From assembly GCA_033064195.1 (NCBI GenBank), contig JARBJD010000125.1, positions 1-64,000 on the forward strand: a stretch of 64,000 bases of DNA. The letters run 5' to 3'. The position numbers and the translations under genes were made by a program. Shown piece by piece: positions 43,713 to 55,407 of this stretch. This DNA is from Blattamonas nauphoetae. Lineage: Eukaryota; Preaxostyla; Oxymonadida. Below the pieces are notes generated by a model. That model saw only the letters and a program-made list of their open reading frames with translations, was not told the DNA's origin and searched no databases. Position 1 is the stretch's first letter. Every line of letters starts with the position of its first letter.

Positions 43713-45416
43713 ATGCTTTTTTCTGTTCAGAACCGAGGAACTTTCACCCTTGCCCGAGAACCGTACCAATTTGAATTCACATCCCGTGACACCCAAAAAA
43801 CAATCGCTCTGACTTCTTCAGATCTTCAAAACATCACATGGGTGCAGACGATTTCGGGAAACATCATTAAGTTCTATACAAAAGACAACAGCTGCCATAT
43901 TTTTACGAATTTCCCATCTGACTTCGTGAAACCATTTAAGATATTTACAGAAAACCCTGATAACTATGTTCCTCTGAGTATCCTGCAAAGTGATGTCTCT
44001 GGAGCGAACTGGGGTGAGGTGCGTGTGGATGGTTTGTTTCTCTGCATCTTCGACCATTCATCCCAGATACGGTGGCATTCACTCACGATTCAAAGACAAT
44101 TCTTGAATTTCCGGCAAAATCGATCAATCAAGTTGAAGCTCTCAAGAATACAGTTTCACTGTTGTTCCAAGAACCAAACGTGAAAAAGCAAAATGTTTGA
44201 TAGATTCGATCATTCTCTTTTTCTAGGAAGAATTTCTTGTGTCGATGAAATTCTACGTTCCAGGACAGGATGGAACGATTGTACGTGCCGAGGTATTTAC
44301 CATTACTTTTGTATGAATTGTGTTAGAGTCTTCGCAACGAGATCAAATCGAAAGGGCATCTTTCATCCGCAGCTGGGGAGAGAATTGCCTCGTTCACCGA
44401 AATTCCCTTTGATGTTCCTCGGTTTGCATGAGTTTTATGAAATATTTGTCAGTGGTCGACTGAGCATCGAGTTTTATCGGAAAGTGATGATGGTTCATGG
44501 GAAAACGCATACACACACAATCGAATACCGGAATATCACAAATATTTCTGCTCTTCCGGGAGCAGACCAACAATTTGCGTGGATTATGTTGTCGTTCAAG
44601 CAACCGATGCGACAAGGTCGAACAACATACGACCACTTTGTCATCAAAAATGATCCTCATTCAGCACCGATGCACACAACCCTGAATCTGACAGACAAAG
44701 AAATCGCACAATTTGGAACGAAACTGGGGAAAACGATTGATGCCACTCCAACACAGACCATCCTGACACTGGTGGCTGCTTTCACAGGAATGAAGATTGA
44801 TTTCCCACGACACTTCACCACGGATGATGGCCGGAAATTTGTGAATGCGTCGCACAAGAACTCGAATGGCCAGCTCTACTTCTTCAAGAATTCTCTTGTT
44901 TTTGCTCCAAAGCCGCCCATTGTTGTGCCATTTTCCAACAAGCTTGCGATTGATTTTCCAAAGTTGTCATCGTCAGCCTCGTCTGCGCAGACATCATTTG
45001 ATATTCCAGCGACATTAACCATACAACAAAAAACTCTTCAATTCACACAGATTCCAAGGACAGATTACGGGCCGATTGTGAAGTATTTGAAAGAAGTCGG
45101 AGTCAAAGTGAAAGATACAACAAAGGGCAACCGTGGGAAGACAAAACAAGCACAGGTTGATCAGGATGATGATTCAAGCGATGATGAGGCTTATGGTGAG
45201 TCGGAAAGTGGGGATAGTGGATCTGATGAATCAGCGGAAGAAAATAAACGACTTGAAGGGGCTTTTGAAGCTGATGATGGAGAAGATTCAGAAGGATTGG
45301 AAGACGAACTGAAAGCCCTGGAAAAGGAAGCCCCGACCGAGAAACGAAGAACAACAACTCAACTAACTCCCAGACAGAGGCCAAAGATGGTTAAGGATGA
45401 CGATGACAGTGATTAA
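43713..45416 (+). CDS. POB3: FACT complex subunit Pob3/SSRP1
   Basis: Five exons: 43713-44031, 44067-44194, 44227-44292, 44327-44421 and 44453-45416, with introns of 35, 32, 34 and 31 nt, all GT-AG; the frame closes at 523 residues. FACT is a nucleosome chaperone used by RNA and DNA polymerases. The protein matches Pob3 order: N-terminal PH-like domain (NRGTFTLAREPYQFEFTSRD), dimerisation region (NTVSLLFQEPN, FYVPGQDGTIVRAE), DVPRGRLSIEFYRKVMMVHGKTH (start of the double-PH core), IMLSFKQP, GRKFVNASHKNSNGQLYFF and an acidic Ser tail. There is no HMG box, as in yeast Pob3 and unlike animal SSRP1. It starts about 70 bp from the divergent SLC12 gene, so they may share a promoter. The frame is open 14 codons upstream (43671). 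Confidence 0.93.
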
Positions 45417-45719
45417 TCTCGAAGACAATCAAGAAATGACAAATGAGCAACAACACCAGATGGCTTTTTGTCGAAACCACAAATTTATCATTTCACTTAA
45501 GACACGGAAGAATAATAAGAAGATCCATCTTCACATTTCACGTTAAATCCAGTTTCACTGCTATTTTTCGAAACATTAATCTTTCAGAGGTTCTCTGGAT
45601 GGTTACGGAACCAAGACTGCTCTATTCTTTTCAAGAACGAAATAATGACGATGGTTTCCAGAAAAGAGTCAAAATAAAGTCCGTCCCGAAGAGTGCATTG
45701 AAAAACATAGAATTGTGAA

Positions 45720-47117
45720 TCAGGAGTATACTATTTTGTTCATGTGGAACTTAGCGTTGAGTGAAACAGAATCAAGCCAAAGTCGGTGGAACATGGGCAC
45801 CGTTAACAGAATGAAGATGACATACACACATGCGTTCATGCAACACGGCTTTTTCTTCAGATCCATCAAACACATCTTGTGTTCCTTGAATCCTGGAAGA
45901 TCGTAGTGATCCCAGTGGTCGAAATGCACGTCTAAAAATCGATATGTATCCAGGAACCTCTCACGCTGGCGGTAGTATCGTTTTTCCGTCAGGCGATCTC
46001 CGAACGTGTATTGCTTTGTGAAATCGACCCTGATGGCATCAAACAGATGAACTGCATCATTCAGGGCACCGCTATCATCAGCAAAATACTTGTAGCGGAA
46101 GTTTGCGCTTCCTCTGGCCGTGATCACCTTTTCTTGATAAGTCTCCCGTCGTTGACGAGTGTGTGATTGTCCATTTGAGTCTGTGTACGTTTCTGTGACA
46201 TAGCGGACACGAGTTTCATAGTGGTAACACTCGCACGTCCACCAGATGCGTGGAGCGGTGTTTTGAAGATCTTTGATGGTCTGGATGAATGTCGACTTCT
46301 TATCAAGATGGATCAGATACTTGAAATGTCTTCCGCAGCATGACTCGATTATATTGGCTATGTAGAATACTCCCAACACGACGCTTCCGGCGATGATGAA
46401 AGGATAGCCGAGGAGGACGATCCCCAGAATCAGGAGGATGAGGCCAACCCAAGAAAGAGAATTCATAACCCATGCTGCAGCATGGCAATTTGTCTCGCAC
46501 GCTCCGCAGCAATATCTTGTGGGTTCATGGTGGTATCCTTCTTGGATCTGGACAAACTTCTTGGTGGTCATCAACTCCTTCTTTCGAACCGGCGCCATTT
46601 CTTTGCGTTCTGCTTCGGCAAGCTCTTCAGGCGAAGGCATCTTGAGTGTTGGGACATAGTCTTCCGCTGGCATCATGTCCAGTTCGGCATCTGTGAATTG
46701 AGTTTGGTTGGTGTTCACTGAAGGTTGAGAAGGAAGTGTCTGTGGCGGAACTCCTTGGGGAGGTTGACATTCTTGTGGAGGTGGATATGGTTGGCTCGGA
46801 GCAGATGCTGGAGCAACCTGGTACTGTTGATGGGGATGGTATTCCTGAGGTGGAGCTGTTGCGGTTGGAAGACCTTGTGGAGAGGTGTATTGATTTCCCG
46901 CAGCATCTACGCCGACGGCATAGGAACTTTGGGGAGAGTAGTATGCGTTTGGGACCCCTGAACCAGGCGGATACTGGTTAGGACCTTGTGATTGTGACGC
47001 AGGAGTGACATAATTGTAATTAACAGCAGAATAGTTTGGGCTAGGATAACCAGATCCCACTTGACTGGCAGGTTCGGCTGGGAACTCCAGTTGATCAGTA
47101 GAATTTGGCTTTGACAT
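45720..47117 (-). CDS. TMEM151-family membrane protein
   Basis: Single-exon frame of 465 codons. Residues 1-150 are a Pro/Gln/Tyr-rich, disordered tail (PPQEYHPHQQYQVAP and similar). Then come RYCCGACETNCHAAAW and two adjacent hydrophobic helices (SWVGLILLILGIVLLGYPF, AGSVVLGVFYIANIIE). Next is the TMEM151 signature region: IWWTCECYHYETRVRYVTETYTDSNG and RRETYQEKVITARGSANFRY. A third hydrophobic helix lies near the C-terminus (CVYVIFILLTVPMF). Function is unknown in all organisms; the family is membrane-bound. The long N-terminal tail is not part of the animal proteins as I know them. Confidence 0.82.
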   Translation of the reverse strand: MSKPNSTDQLEFPAEPASQVGSGYPSPNYSAVNYNYVTPASQSQGPNQYPPGSGVPNAYYSPQSSYAVGVDAAGNQYTSPQGLPTATAPPQEYHPHQQYQVAPASAPSQPYPPPQECQPPQGVPPQTLPSQPSVNTNQTQFTDAELDMMPAEDYVPTLKMPSPEELAEAERKEMAPVRKKELMTTKKFVQIQEGYHHEPTRYCCGACETNCHAAAWVMNSLSWVGLILLILGIVLLGYPFIIAGSVVLGVFYIANIIESCCGRHFKYLIHLDKKSTFIQTIKDLQNTAPRIWWTCECYHYETRVRYVTETYTDSNGQSHTRQRRETYQEKVITARGSANFRYKYFADDSGALNDAVHLFDAIRVDFTKQYTFGDRLTEKRYYRQRERFLDTYRFLDVHFDHWDHYDLPGFKEHKMCLMDLKKKPCCMNACVYVIFILLTVPMFHRLWLDSVSLNAKFHMNKIVYS

Positions 47118-47438
47118 TCGAAAAAAAGGACAATTGGAATAATGGGAGATATTTTGGACAAAAAGTTCTGAATGGGTTTACATGAAAGTTATTGACCATT
47201 ATTGCTTCTTCGTGAGTTAATAATCGAAAAAAGATAAGAAGGTTCAACAGGTGAGGTTAGTCGATTGGAATCTGTATCCAGTTTCGATCAAACCCATGAA
47301 GTGACTTTGTTGGGTTGGTGCCATGAAAAATGGCAATTTTTTAAGAAAAAGGGATAACAGTAAACAACAATTCTGTCGGAAACTATTGGAATAAGACAGA
47401 AGAATGGACTACAAGACGAAAACGCTCTATCTGACAGC
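47118..47438. other. Intergenic region between TMEM151 and Zn2Cys6 genes
   Basis: About 320 bp, A/T-rich. It should hold the TMEM151 promoter and the 3' end of the Zn2Cys6 gene; both genes are on the minus strand. No RNA gene or repeat was recognised. Confidence 0.4.
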
Positions 47439-50400
47439 TCAGACTTGGGGTGAATTCAGGAAATCAGGGACGATCCTTGTGGACAGCCACTCGTCGAGAT
47501 GAGGAGAGTTTGTGGTTGGCGAAGAGTCGTCGCTGTAGAAATAATCACGATCATGAAGAGTGTCATGGAATGAAAGGGGTTGAAAGAAAAGAGAGTCAAT
47601 CGATGACTCCTGCCCAGAAAAGTGGGCGAATGCTGGAGGCGGCGAAGTGGTGTCTGAGAGATTGCGGTAGAGGAGGGACGGGGAGAGGAAGGGCGTGTGG
47701 AAGGGGAGGTCGGGGCTGCTTGGGTTGGAGAGGAAGGACGTAAACGTCGAGTTCTGCCCGGGCAGGAAGGTGGGCGGGGAGTGCGGAATTGTGAGGTTCG
47801 GCTGTGGAGGGGATGGCTGTGTCTGTGGAAGCGAGATCGGATAAGGCAAGTTGAAGTGAGGCGGCTGAGGCCCCAACGGAAGCGGAAGCGGCGACGGTCC
47901 TTTCTGGACGCTCATATTTTGGGGTCTGTTCAGAAAGTCCATCCCTTTCAGTGGAAGAGTGTTTTGGTGAGTAGGAGGGTGTCTGACGAGTGGCTGGATG
48001 GGGTGTGTGATGGGAGCTGGTTGAGGAGTGAACGAAGTGTGAAGTGGAGGGAGCGGGGCGAAGGCCGGGACTGGCTGCCCGTCCTTTCCAGGAACCGCCA
48101 TCATCTTCTGCTTCGACGGGTTTGAGCGGGACGACATCGACGGCCGTGTTCGTTTCATGCGCTGACTGGTTCTGTGCTGCACGTCGTCGTAGCTGTCCGA
48201 GTCGTTCTTCTCCTCCTTTCCTTTCCGCCTGCTCTCTCTCCACTTCAGCCGACGAGCCTCGGCCATCCGAATCGCTCTTTCCTCCAACCCCTTCTCTTCG
48301 ATGGTCAGTGTGGTCGGGTGGAAGCAGTAGCAGCTTTCCTCGTCGTCGCTCTGTGCGTCGTACGGCTGTTCCATCATCGTCGACTCGCCCTCGTTCTTCG
48401 CCTCTCCGCCGCAGTTGCATCCCTTCGCCTGCTCTCCGTTCGGACCGGGGATGGGTACACCGCCGACGTGGCCAGCTGCTGGCAGAGACGTTCTCGGGCG
48501 AGGCGGGTTCTTCATCTTTATCCGCTTCTTGTGGAGCTTGTGGAGGGTGGCTGGGATGGAGGCCTCGTCGATGGTCTGCACGTTCGGCGAGAGGATTTCC
48601 TGAAGATAGGTGTACTCCTTGATCGACATGTGCGACGAGTGGAGGAGGTAGAAGCGCACGGTCTTCATAAACGACATCGTGAGGAACGTGGGAAGGTTGA
48701 GGAACTCGGCGTTTGGGAGAGAATAACACCGACAGCACTCCTTTCCCGACGAGCAGCAGCACACCACTCCCGTCGACGCATCCCGCACGCACACCTCGTC
48801 GGACTTCTTTTCTGTCTTCTCCTCCCCGTCCAGAATGGCAAAGGTGTCGGCGATTGCGATTTTGAACAAGTCTTTCTCGACAACAGCGTTCTTCGCCTGC
48901 TTCGGGGCTGGCTGGGGAGGGGTTGAGTTGGTGTCGAGGGGGTCGTGTGGCGGCCTCACAGCGTTTGATCTGCGTTGGGAGTTGTGAAGGATCAGAGCGA
49001 CAAGAAACTCGATGCACGACTGGAATAGTTTTGTGAGGCTGGGGTGTCCAGTTGTGAAGTAGTGGAGGATCTGGACGAGCACGAAGAACGACGTGTAGCT
49101 CTGGCGGAGGAGGGACGGCGGGATTTTGTAGTCTTCGGAGACCTTCTTCAAGTCCAGCTTGGGCGACAGGATGTGCATGAAGATCAAGCACGGCATGAAC
49201 AGCATGCGATGGTTGAACGGGATTTCAGTGAAGCCGTACACGTTGTACGGTTGGAAGATGCTCGTCGTGATCCGCACGGACTCGATGGCGAAGAGAAGAG
49301 ACTCGCACCATTTGTCTGAACCAGCCAGCACGAACGCGGTGAATGCAGCGAGCACTGAGAGGGTCTCGGGGAAGGTGCGGTTGGTGGTGTCGGGGTGGGC
49401 GTGTGTGTACTCCGACGTGAGCGTCGGGAGAGTGTTGGCGACTGGTCCAGGCAGCTTCAGAGAGTGGATGAAGGGCGAGAAGTCACGCGAGAGCGACTTT
49501 GTTCGAGTGAGAGACTCCACAGCGATGGCGGATGCAGCGAGAGTGAGCGATTCTTCCGAGAACGGCTGTTTGGCTGATCGGAGGATGGACTTGACCAGCT
49601 CCTCCTCGTTTCGGTACGGGCTCTTCCAGAACTCCGCTTCGAACGTGTCGATGCAGACATGTGGCCCGTTCTGCTGCGCGTTCTTTGCCGTGTTCTCGCT
49701 GAGGGATGGATGGGAGTGGTTGATGGAATACGGCGTGTGCGTTCTGTCTGCGTTGGGTGAGTATATGAATGGGTTCTGCGGTCGGATGAGGAGCGAAGGG
49801 TCGATGTCAGGATCGTCGGCAATTACTCCGCACGGACAGTGGAATGTTCCGAATTGATTGTGGGATGTTTTGGGAGAGTCGGAGTTCGGTTGGTGAAGCG
49901 AGTTCGAGCTCGGAGCCGAGTTGGGAGATGAGACGTCGTCAGTGTCTGGATTGGGCTCATCAACGAGCATCGTTTCTGAATCAATCTCTGGAACGACGGC
50001 ATCTTCTTCCCTCTTCACTGTCTTCTCCCTGCTCGTTGGGAGAGGTGTCCAGTCTTTGAAAAGAGAGATGCTGCATTGTGCTGATTGAGAAGGGACGATG
50101 GTCTGATCAATATAAAGACTGGTGTTTGTGGGAATTGAAGTCGGTTCGAGTACAATTTCATGGTTGATGGCGGAGTGGAAGGAGAGAGAAGCACTGCGTC
50201 CAGATCCTGGCACAGGCTTCTCCTCTTCTGGCTGTGTCGGTTCGAGGAAGGCGACATACGAGCGCCTCTTCACTCCGAGCGACACAATCAGACTCTCAAA
50301 CTGGCTGATCCGCTTCATCAGCCGAGCCAGTCCGGCGTGTGTGATCCGAATTGACTTGAAGTCGAACGACGTGTATGTGTTGTGGCAGAACGGGTTGTTG

Positions 50401-52863
50401 AGCGAGAAGGACGGTGGGAGGAGCGAGAGGAGGGACGAGATGAGCGAGCGGAGACCAGCCTGGATCCTGTGCCCCACTCCGAGGTGCGGGTGGAGGGACA
50501 GAGACTGGAAGTGGTCGGCGAGGGACTCACTCTGCGCAACAAAGTTGGGGTACGTGGGACTTGGGACGGCTGTTGTGAAGACGTTGGACGGCTGGTCGAT
50601 GTGCTCCTCCTCTTCCTTCTCCTGCAGCATGTTGATGTCGGCCGAGTACGAGTTCATGTCTGTCTGCAGAGCTGCCATCAGAGCGACGTTCTCCCTCTGC
50701 ACCTCGTCCGCAAAGAAGAGGGCATCGAGGATTTGTGGGAAGATGTGGAGGTCTTTGATGGGCGAGGAGCGGTGGGAGGGAAGACGGATTGAGTTGGCGA
50801 GATGGTTGTGCTCGAAGAACGGATGCACCGATACACTCTGATTGGGAGTGCAGATGGCACACCTCAGCTTGGAGACGAACGTGGAGAACTGCACCAGAGA
50901 CGTGTGCGACGAGTTGAATGTCTTCGCATACTGTGCCTTGGAGGGAGGCTGCTGGTTGAGCGGGTGTCCGCTGGATGGAGTGAGGATGGCGTCTGAATAC
51001 GCCAGCGTGTGGTCCGACAGGAACTTCACAATAACACCGAGGAACGAGAATGGTGGGAGTCGGGGTTGGAGGGCTGGGTTTTTGTTGAGCATTGCGCGGA
51101 AGGGCGGGAGCATGTTCTGTTTGATCTGTTCGGTGGCTGAGTACGAGTCAAGAGGCGCCAACTCGGAGGGAGGCTGCGTGTGTGCGAGTCGTTGGTCGTT
51201 TTCCGCCATCCTCTCCACGTCTCCTGTCGACACAGACGGAACATTCGCTCGCAGCATCGACCCAATCATTTGGAGAGGCGTCTGCGGGAGATGGCCGTCA
51301 CGCTGGTCCTGCTTGTTCGGTGGGTGCTCGAGAATGGTGTGGAACGGAGAAAGCGGAGAAAAGAATGTCTCTTCGAATGTAGACTTTCGACAGAAGTTCC
51401 GAAGAGTCCCGAGAAGCTCGTCTTTTCGCCTGGAGCTTGATGACTCCGAGTATCGGAACAGAAGATACAGCCCGCGAACATACTCGAGCTGGAAGGCGTA
51501 TTCGATGACCTGCTGCGGAGAGAGCGTAATTGTGTTGAGCACAGCCGTGTTCATCGAGGCTGTTTGAACGAAAAGGTTAAATGTGGGCTTGACTTCGTTG
51601 GGGATGGTGACGGATGAGAAACTCATGCAGCACTTGTTTGCTAAGCATCCACATCTGCACAGCTGTTTCCCTCCTGAAACGTTGCATGTGTGGTTTTCTT
51701 GGCCATGGTCTGATTCAGGGCAGATAGTTACAATGGATTTTGAGTTCTGGTCGTAGTGAAGGTGCGACAAGGTGCAGAGGAGAGTCTCTTTCGACGGAAT
51801 GGAAGAAAAAACATGATTATGGAAGGTGTCCAGAGTGGGCATTTGCGAGATGATGTTGGAGAGGCAGGAGGCGATCATCGAGGCGCTTTCGATGCACATC
51901 ACAGCTGTGCAGTTGTGCCCGAGAAGACGCGCAGCAAATGCCACGACAGCATAGAACTGCATCTGGAGAGCATTCAAGTAGAAAATCGTGAAAAGTTCGT
52001 ATGGGGAGAAGGAGATTGACTCGGTGCTTGGAGTGGCAAAGAAATTCTGGTCGTGATTGAGTTTATTCAACTGAACAACTTGAGCGACATTGAATGGAAA
52101 GTGCTTAAAGACGGGGAATGTTTCAGAGTATACGTTAAGGGTGGGATTGATGAAGACACGGAAGATCTCCAGATAAAGCAACTTGTTGAAGCCGATGTGG
52201 AGGACAGGAAGTTTAAATAAGAAATGAACACTAAATGTTTGTCGTAGAAACAAGAGATTTTTCCGGCGAGACTCTGATTGAGGCTCGGGTGGCCTGATTG
52301 GCTGTGGAAGTTCGGTGTCGGCCGACAAGATCGATGCGATAATGCTTGAAACTGCAATCAAATCTCGATCTGAACCAGATTGGAGGAGAGATTGAAAACT
52401 TGAGGTGATATTAGCGACGATGCTCGGGTCAACCTTCCCTAGGAGACGAGAAATCAAATGAGAGATGAACGTGAGGAACTTTCTGAAGATTGAAACAAAG
52501 GAAAGGAACACAAAGACATATTTCAGGACGCACCTGCCTGTTTTTGTGGACCACGTCGTTTCACTGGGAGTTGATATGTGCAGTTCAACGATTTATCGGT
52601 GCATTGTTTGCAGGGAACTTGACTGTTATGATAAAGTAAAATGAAGAAAAATGATTTAAAATGAACAATATTCTCCAGGGATGTGAAAAAGCAGGATAAT
52701 AATGGACAGAATGTCAAATGCGTCGATGTGAAAAGTGTTTGTCTTGACATACCCGTCACATTTGATTTTCCTGAGAAATTGCGACATAAAATAAGAAAAA
52801 AATGTTGACAAACCGATGACGACAATTGTCACATGCTCTATTCACAGTAACTCTTGAGGTCAT
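47439..52863 (-). CDS. Zn(II)2Cys6 binuclear-cluster transcription factor
   Basis: Four exons in coding order: 52863-52814, 52770-52753 (18 nt), 52622-52534 and 52438-47439; introns are GT-AG and the frame closes at 1718 residues. The N-terminal residues form a fungal-type zinc cluster: RACDNCRHRKIKCDG then VPCKQCTDKSLNCTY, giving C-x2-C-x6-C ... C-x2-C-x6-C, followed by basic PVKRRGPQK. Such clusters bind CGG-type DNA sites as dimers. The rest is long and mostly unrecognised, with helical segments and several Cys-rich islands (CRCGCLANKCC, CCCSSGKECCRC, GCNCGG) plus a Pro/Ser-rich C-terminus. No clear fungal-type middle homology region was identified by eye. The cluster is split over three exons, so it is invisible in any single open frame. 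Confidence 0.85.
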
Positions 52864-53055
52864 GACGGATAATGTTAAAGCATGGGTTGATCAATTACGC
52901 CTCAGCATGTACAGAACGTCTCTCATGTATCATTGATAAAAAAGCAAGAATGCATAAACTAAAATATCTGGCAGTTCTGAGAACTCTCATCTCCCCAATA
53001 TAACGGAGATTTTGTCAGTGTCCCCTTTTCCCGACTATCTGAATCACATACAGCC

Positions 53056-54108
53056 TCATTTGTCCAGAAGTTGATTCTCTGATGATGTTTCAGAGCAGAA
53101 TGGGCATTTCGGATTCTTCGGGCGAAGGTTGAAGACGTTGAAGGAAAAAGTCTTTCCATCAAAAGAAAAGAGCTGGCAATGTGAAGAAAACTGATTTCAG
53201 ACTTTGCCGGAAAGAGAGGGAAACTCGAGGATCGTTTTGATTGTCTCGAGGGATTGGACAGAGTTCACGATCGAAACGACGGGTCCACTCTTGAAACCAG
53301 AAAAGCGAAAACGAGCATACAGCACCAATGTCGACCGCCCTTTGCACATTTTCCGGTTTTGGAGGGGTTGGGTGGACGCACCGAAGACAAGGACCTGACA
53401 AAGGTGAAGATGTGAAGCACATACCATCATGATATGAATAGAGAGTGCAATGTGCATTCCAGCCAACTGTGTCGGCAGCAACATATGGAATATGATATTT
53501 AGCGCAGAAATCACCAAAAATGAATCGGACATCAACACTGTCAGTGCAGTCACAAATAACTGTATACTGACCAAACAAATCATGCATCTCGTCCATGTTC
53601 ATATTTTGAGTGATTTTATCTGTGTAGGGGATAAACTGAACATATGATGTTTTACATTTTGGTCGAAGTTCCTTGAGTGCTGATTCGACTTTATTCTCTC
53701 CAATTGTTTCTTCAGAGTGGAGGATTTGACGATGGATATTGGTCAAGTCCACTGTATCGTGATCAATCAGACCAATAGTCCCTTAAATGATAGATTCGAC
53801 GAGATAAGACTGAGAAAGAGAGTCACCAATTCCTGCAAGAGACAGGAGGAGTGCGCAATTACACCCAAGTCCTCCAACCCCCACAATCAATACACGAGAA
53901 TTTCTTAATTTTTGTTGGCCTAATATAATCATAGACGGTGATAAACTGATTTTATTGAAGTTTGACTCCAACCTTCGATTCCAAAATCTGACAATGACAT
54001 CTGCCTTACATAGCGATCATATTCGTTTGTTTCAGGTGACGGCATCATTTTGAGGTTCATGCTCTCAGATATTGATGAGTGATTGTCGATCGACTCAACT
54101 TTCGACAT
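53056..54108 (-). CDS. ThiF/MoeB/Uba4-type E1-like adenylyltransferase
   Basis: Six exons in coding order: 54108-53973, 53919-53827, 53781-53425, 53394-53321, 53289-53203 and 53172-53056; all introns have GT-AG ends and the frame closes at 287 residues. These enzymes adenylate the C-terminal Gly of a ubiquitin-like sulphur carrier (ThiS, MoaD, Urm1). Visible: YDRYVRQMSLSDFG, VLIVGVGGLGCN (ATP-binding loop), HDTVDLTNIHRQILH, CDCTDSVDVRF, and both zinc CxxC pairs (GPCLRC and KCPFC). The position of the catalytic Cys (SCQEGG in yeast Uba4, from memory) is Ala here: QRAVDIGASGPVV. There is no C-terminal rhodanese domain, so it is MoeB/ThiF-length. No pathway partner is nearby. Confidence 0.88.
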
Positions 54109-54327
54109 TATTGCCCAAATTATTGAAGCCCGGAATACTTTGTCAGAAAACAGATTCGACCATCATCGTTCCATTCCAGAAAGGTGTCGAAGGAGTGGAT
54201 ATTGACGAATATTGGCGAGAGTGAGAGAAAAGTGTCTGTTTCGATCATACAGGTTCATCGGGAAGTGAAGCGACTTAGAAAAAGAAGAAAACACTCATGT
54301 GTAAGTAATGTAATGGTTGTGACAGAT

Positions 54328-55208
54328 TTAACAGGAGCAGCCTCCCTCCTGCTGCTTATTTTTCTTCGCAGGATCGATTTCATTTCCTCCCACATCAATT
54401 CCCTGTCTACCATCATATCTATCATCCTCACCGTCTTCTCCTCGTGTCTCTGACTCTGTTTCCAGAATTTTTTTTACTAAGTACGTCGCAGATTCTTCGA
54501 CATTGATGTTGTCTTTGGCCGACGTTTCATACCTGGAGGAAGGAATATGAAGCAATAAAAAATGATGCCATTTGACAAAACCATTCTCGCGGCAGAATGC
54601 ATCCAGTTGAGATGGGTTTAGTGAGCCCTGAACCATGTCGCACTGCAAAGATGAGGAGAAGAGATATGACAGACTTTGTTTGCGAGCAAGATGACGGGAA
54701 TTGGAGACTCGTTTGCATCCTGCAGCCTGACCTTCGCATCGATATCTGCCTTCCACTTTTTGACAGCTTCAAGAGTGTTTTGCCTCGTGAGATCGAAGAC
54801 AACCATTGCGCCGACGGCTTCCCGATAATATACCTGATGAATTCAAAGGATTCATAAAGAACAAGGAATATGGTGATCAAAAACATGGAGAATGATGCTA
54901 ATGATGGAAGATACACGAGTCATGTTTCCATAACGTTCTTGTCCAGCGATATCCCAAAGTTGAAGCCTGACAACCTTATTACTGCTGATTTGAATAAGTT
55001 TGTAGGCAAAATCGACTCCGATTGTGGCTTTGTATTCTCGGTTGAAAATGTTGTGAACATATCGTTGGATTAGACTTGTTTTTCCTACTCCCAGATCTCC
55101 GACAACAAGAACCTAGAAGGGGTGAGAAAATGTTAAAATCAGATCACAAAAATGACGTTAAACCTTCAGGAGGTATTCAATAACTTTCCCGTCGTCTTCC
55201 TCTGACAT
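54328..55208 (-). CDS. RAB32: Rab32-type small GTPase
   Basis: Five exons in coding order: 55208-55164, 55112-54915, 54833-54675, 54642-54569 and 54532-54328; the frame closes at 226 residues. Rab32/38 proteins act on lysosome-related organelles, mitochondria contacts and phagosomes. Subfamily marks are strong: GDLGVGKTSLIQRYV, ATIGVDFAYKLI, the unusual WDIAGQERYGNMTRVYYREA switch II, PIPVILLANKCD, LNPSQLDAFCRENGF, WYETSAKDNINVEE and a C-terminal CSC for prenylation. The fourth intron has GC-AG ends (54568-54533); this choice preserves the Trp before YETSAKDN that Rab32 proteins carry. An acidic/Lys-rich linker precedes the Cys motif. Confidence 0.93.
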
Positions 55209-55407
55209 TTTGGCAATTCCCATCATTTTCGTTTTTGACGATCTCAACCCACTTTTGTGACAGAATTGGCTAGGTTACTGTACTAATGGTCTAGTTAAAA
55301 TAAAGCTGACTCGAGATACAAATTCTATCCATGGAAGCATGAAATGAAGAGAAAACAAGAAGAAAGATTGAAGAAATGACATTGATAAAGAAACAGTAAG
55401 AACTGCG

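Noticed and set aside
47596-49191. 531-codon minus-strand frame rich in Arg/Pro/His
   Set aside because: It is an alternative frame of the Zn2Cys6 factor gene, with composition typical of a shadow frame.
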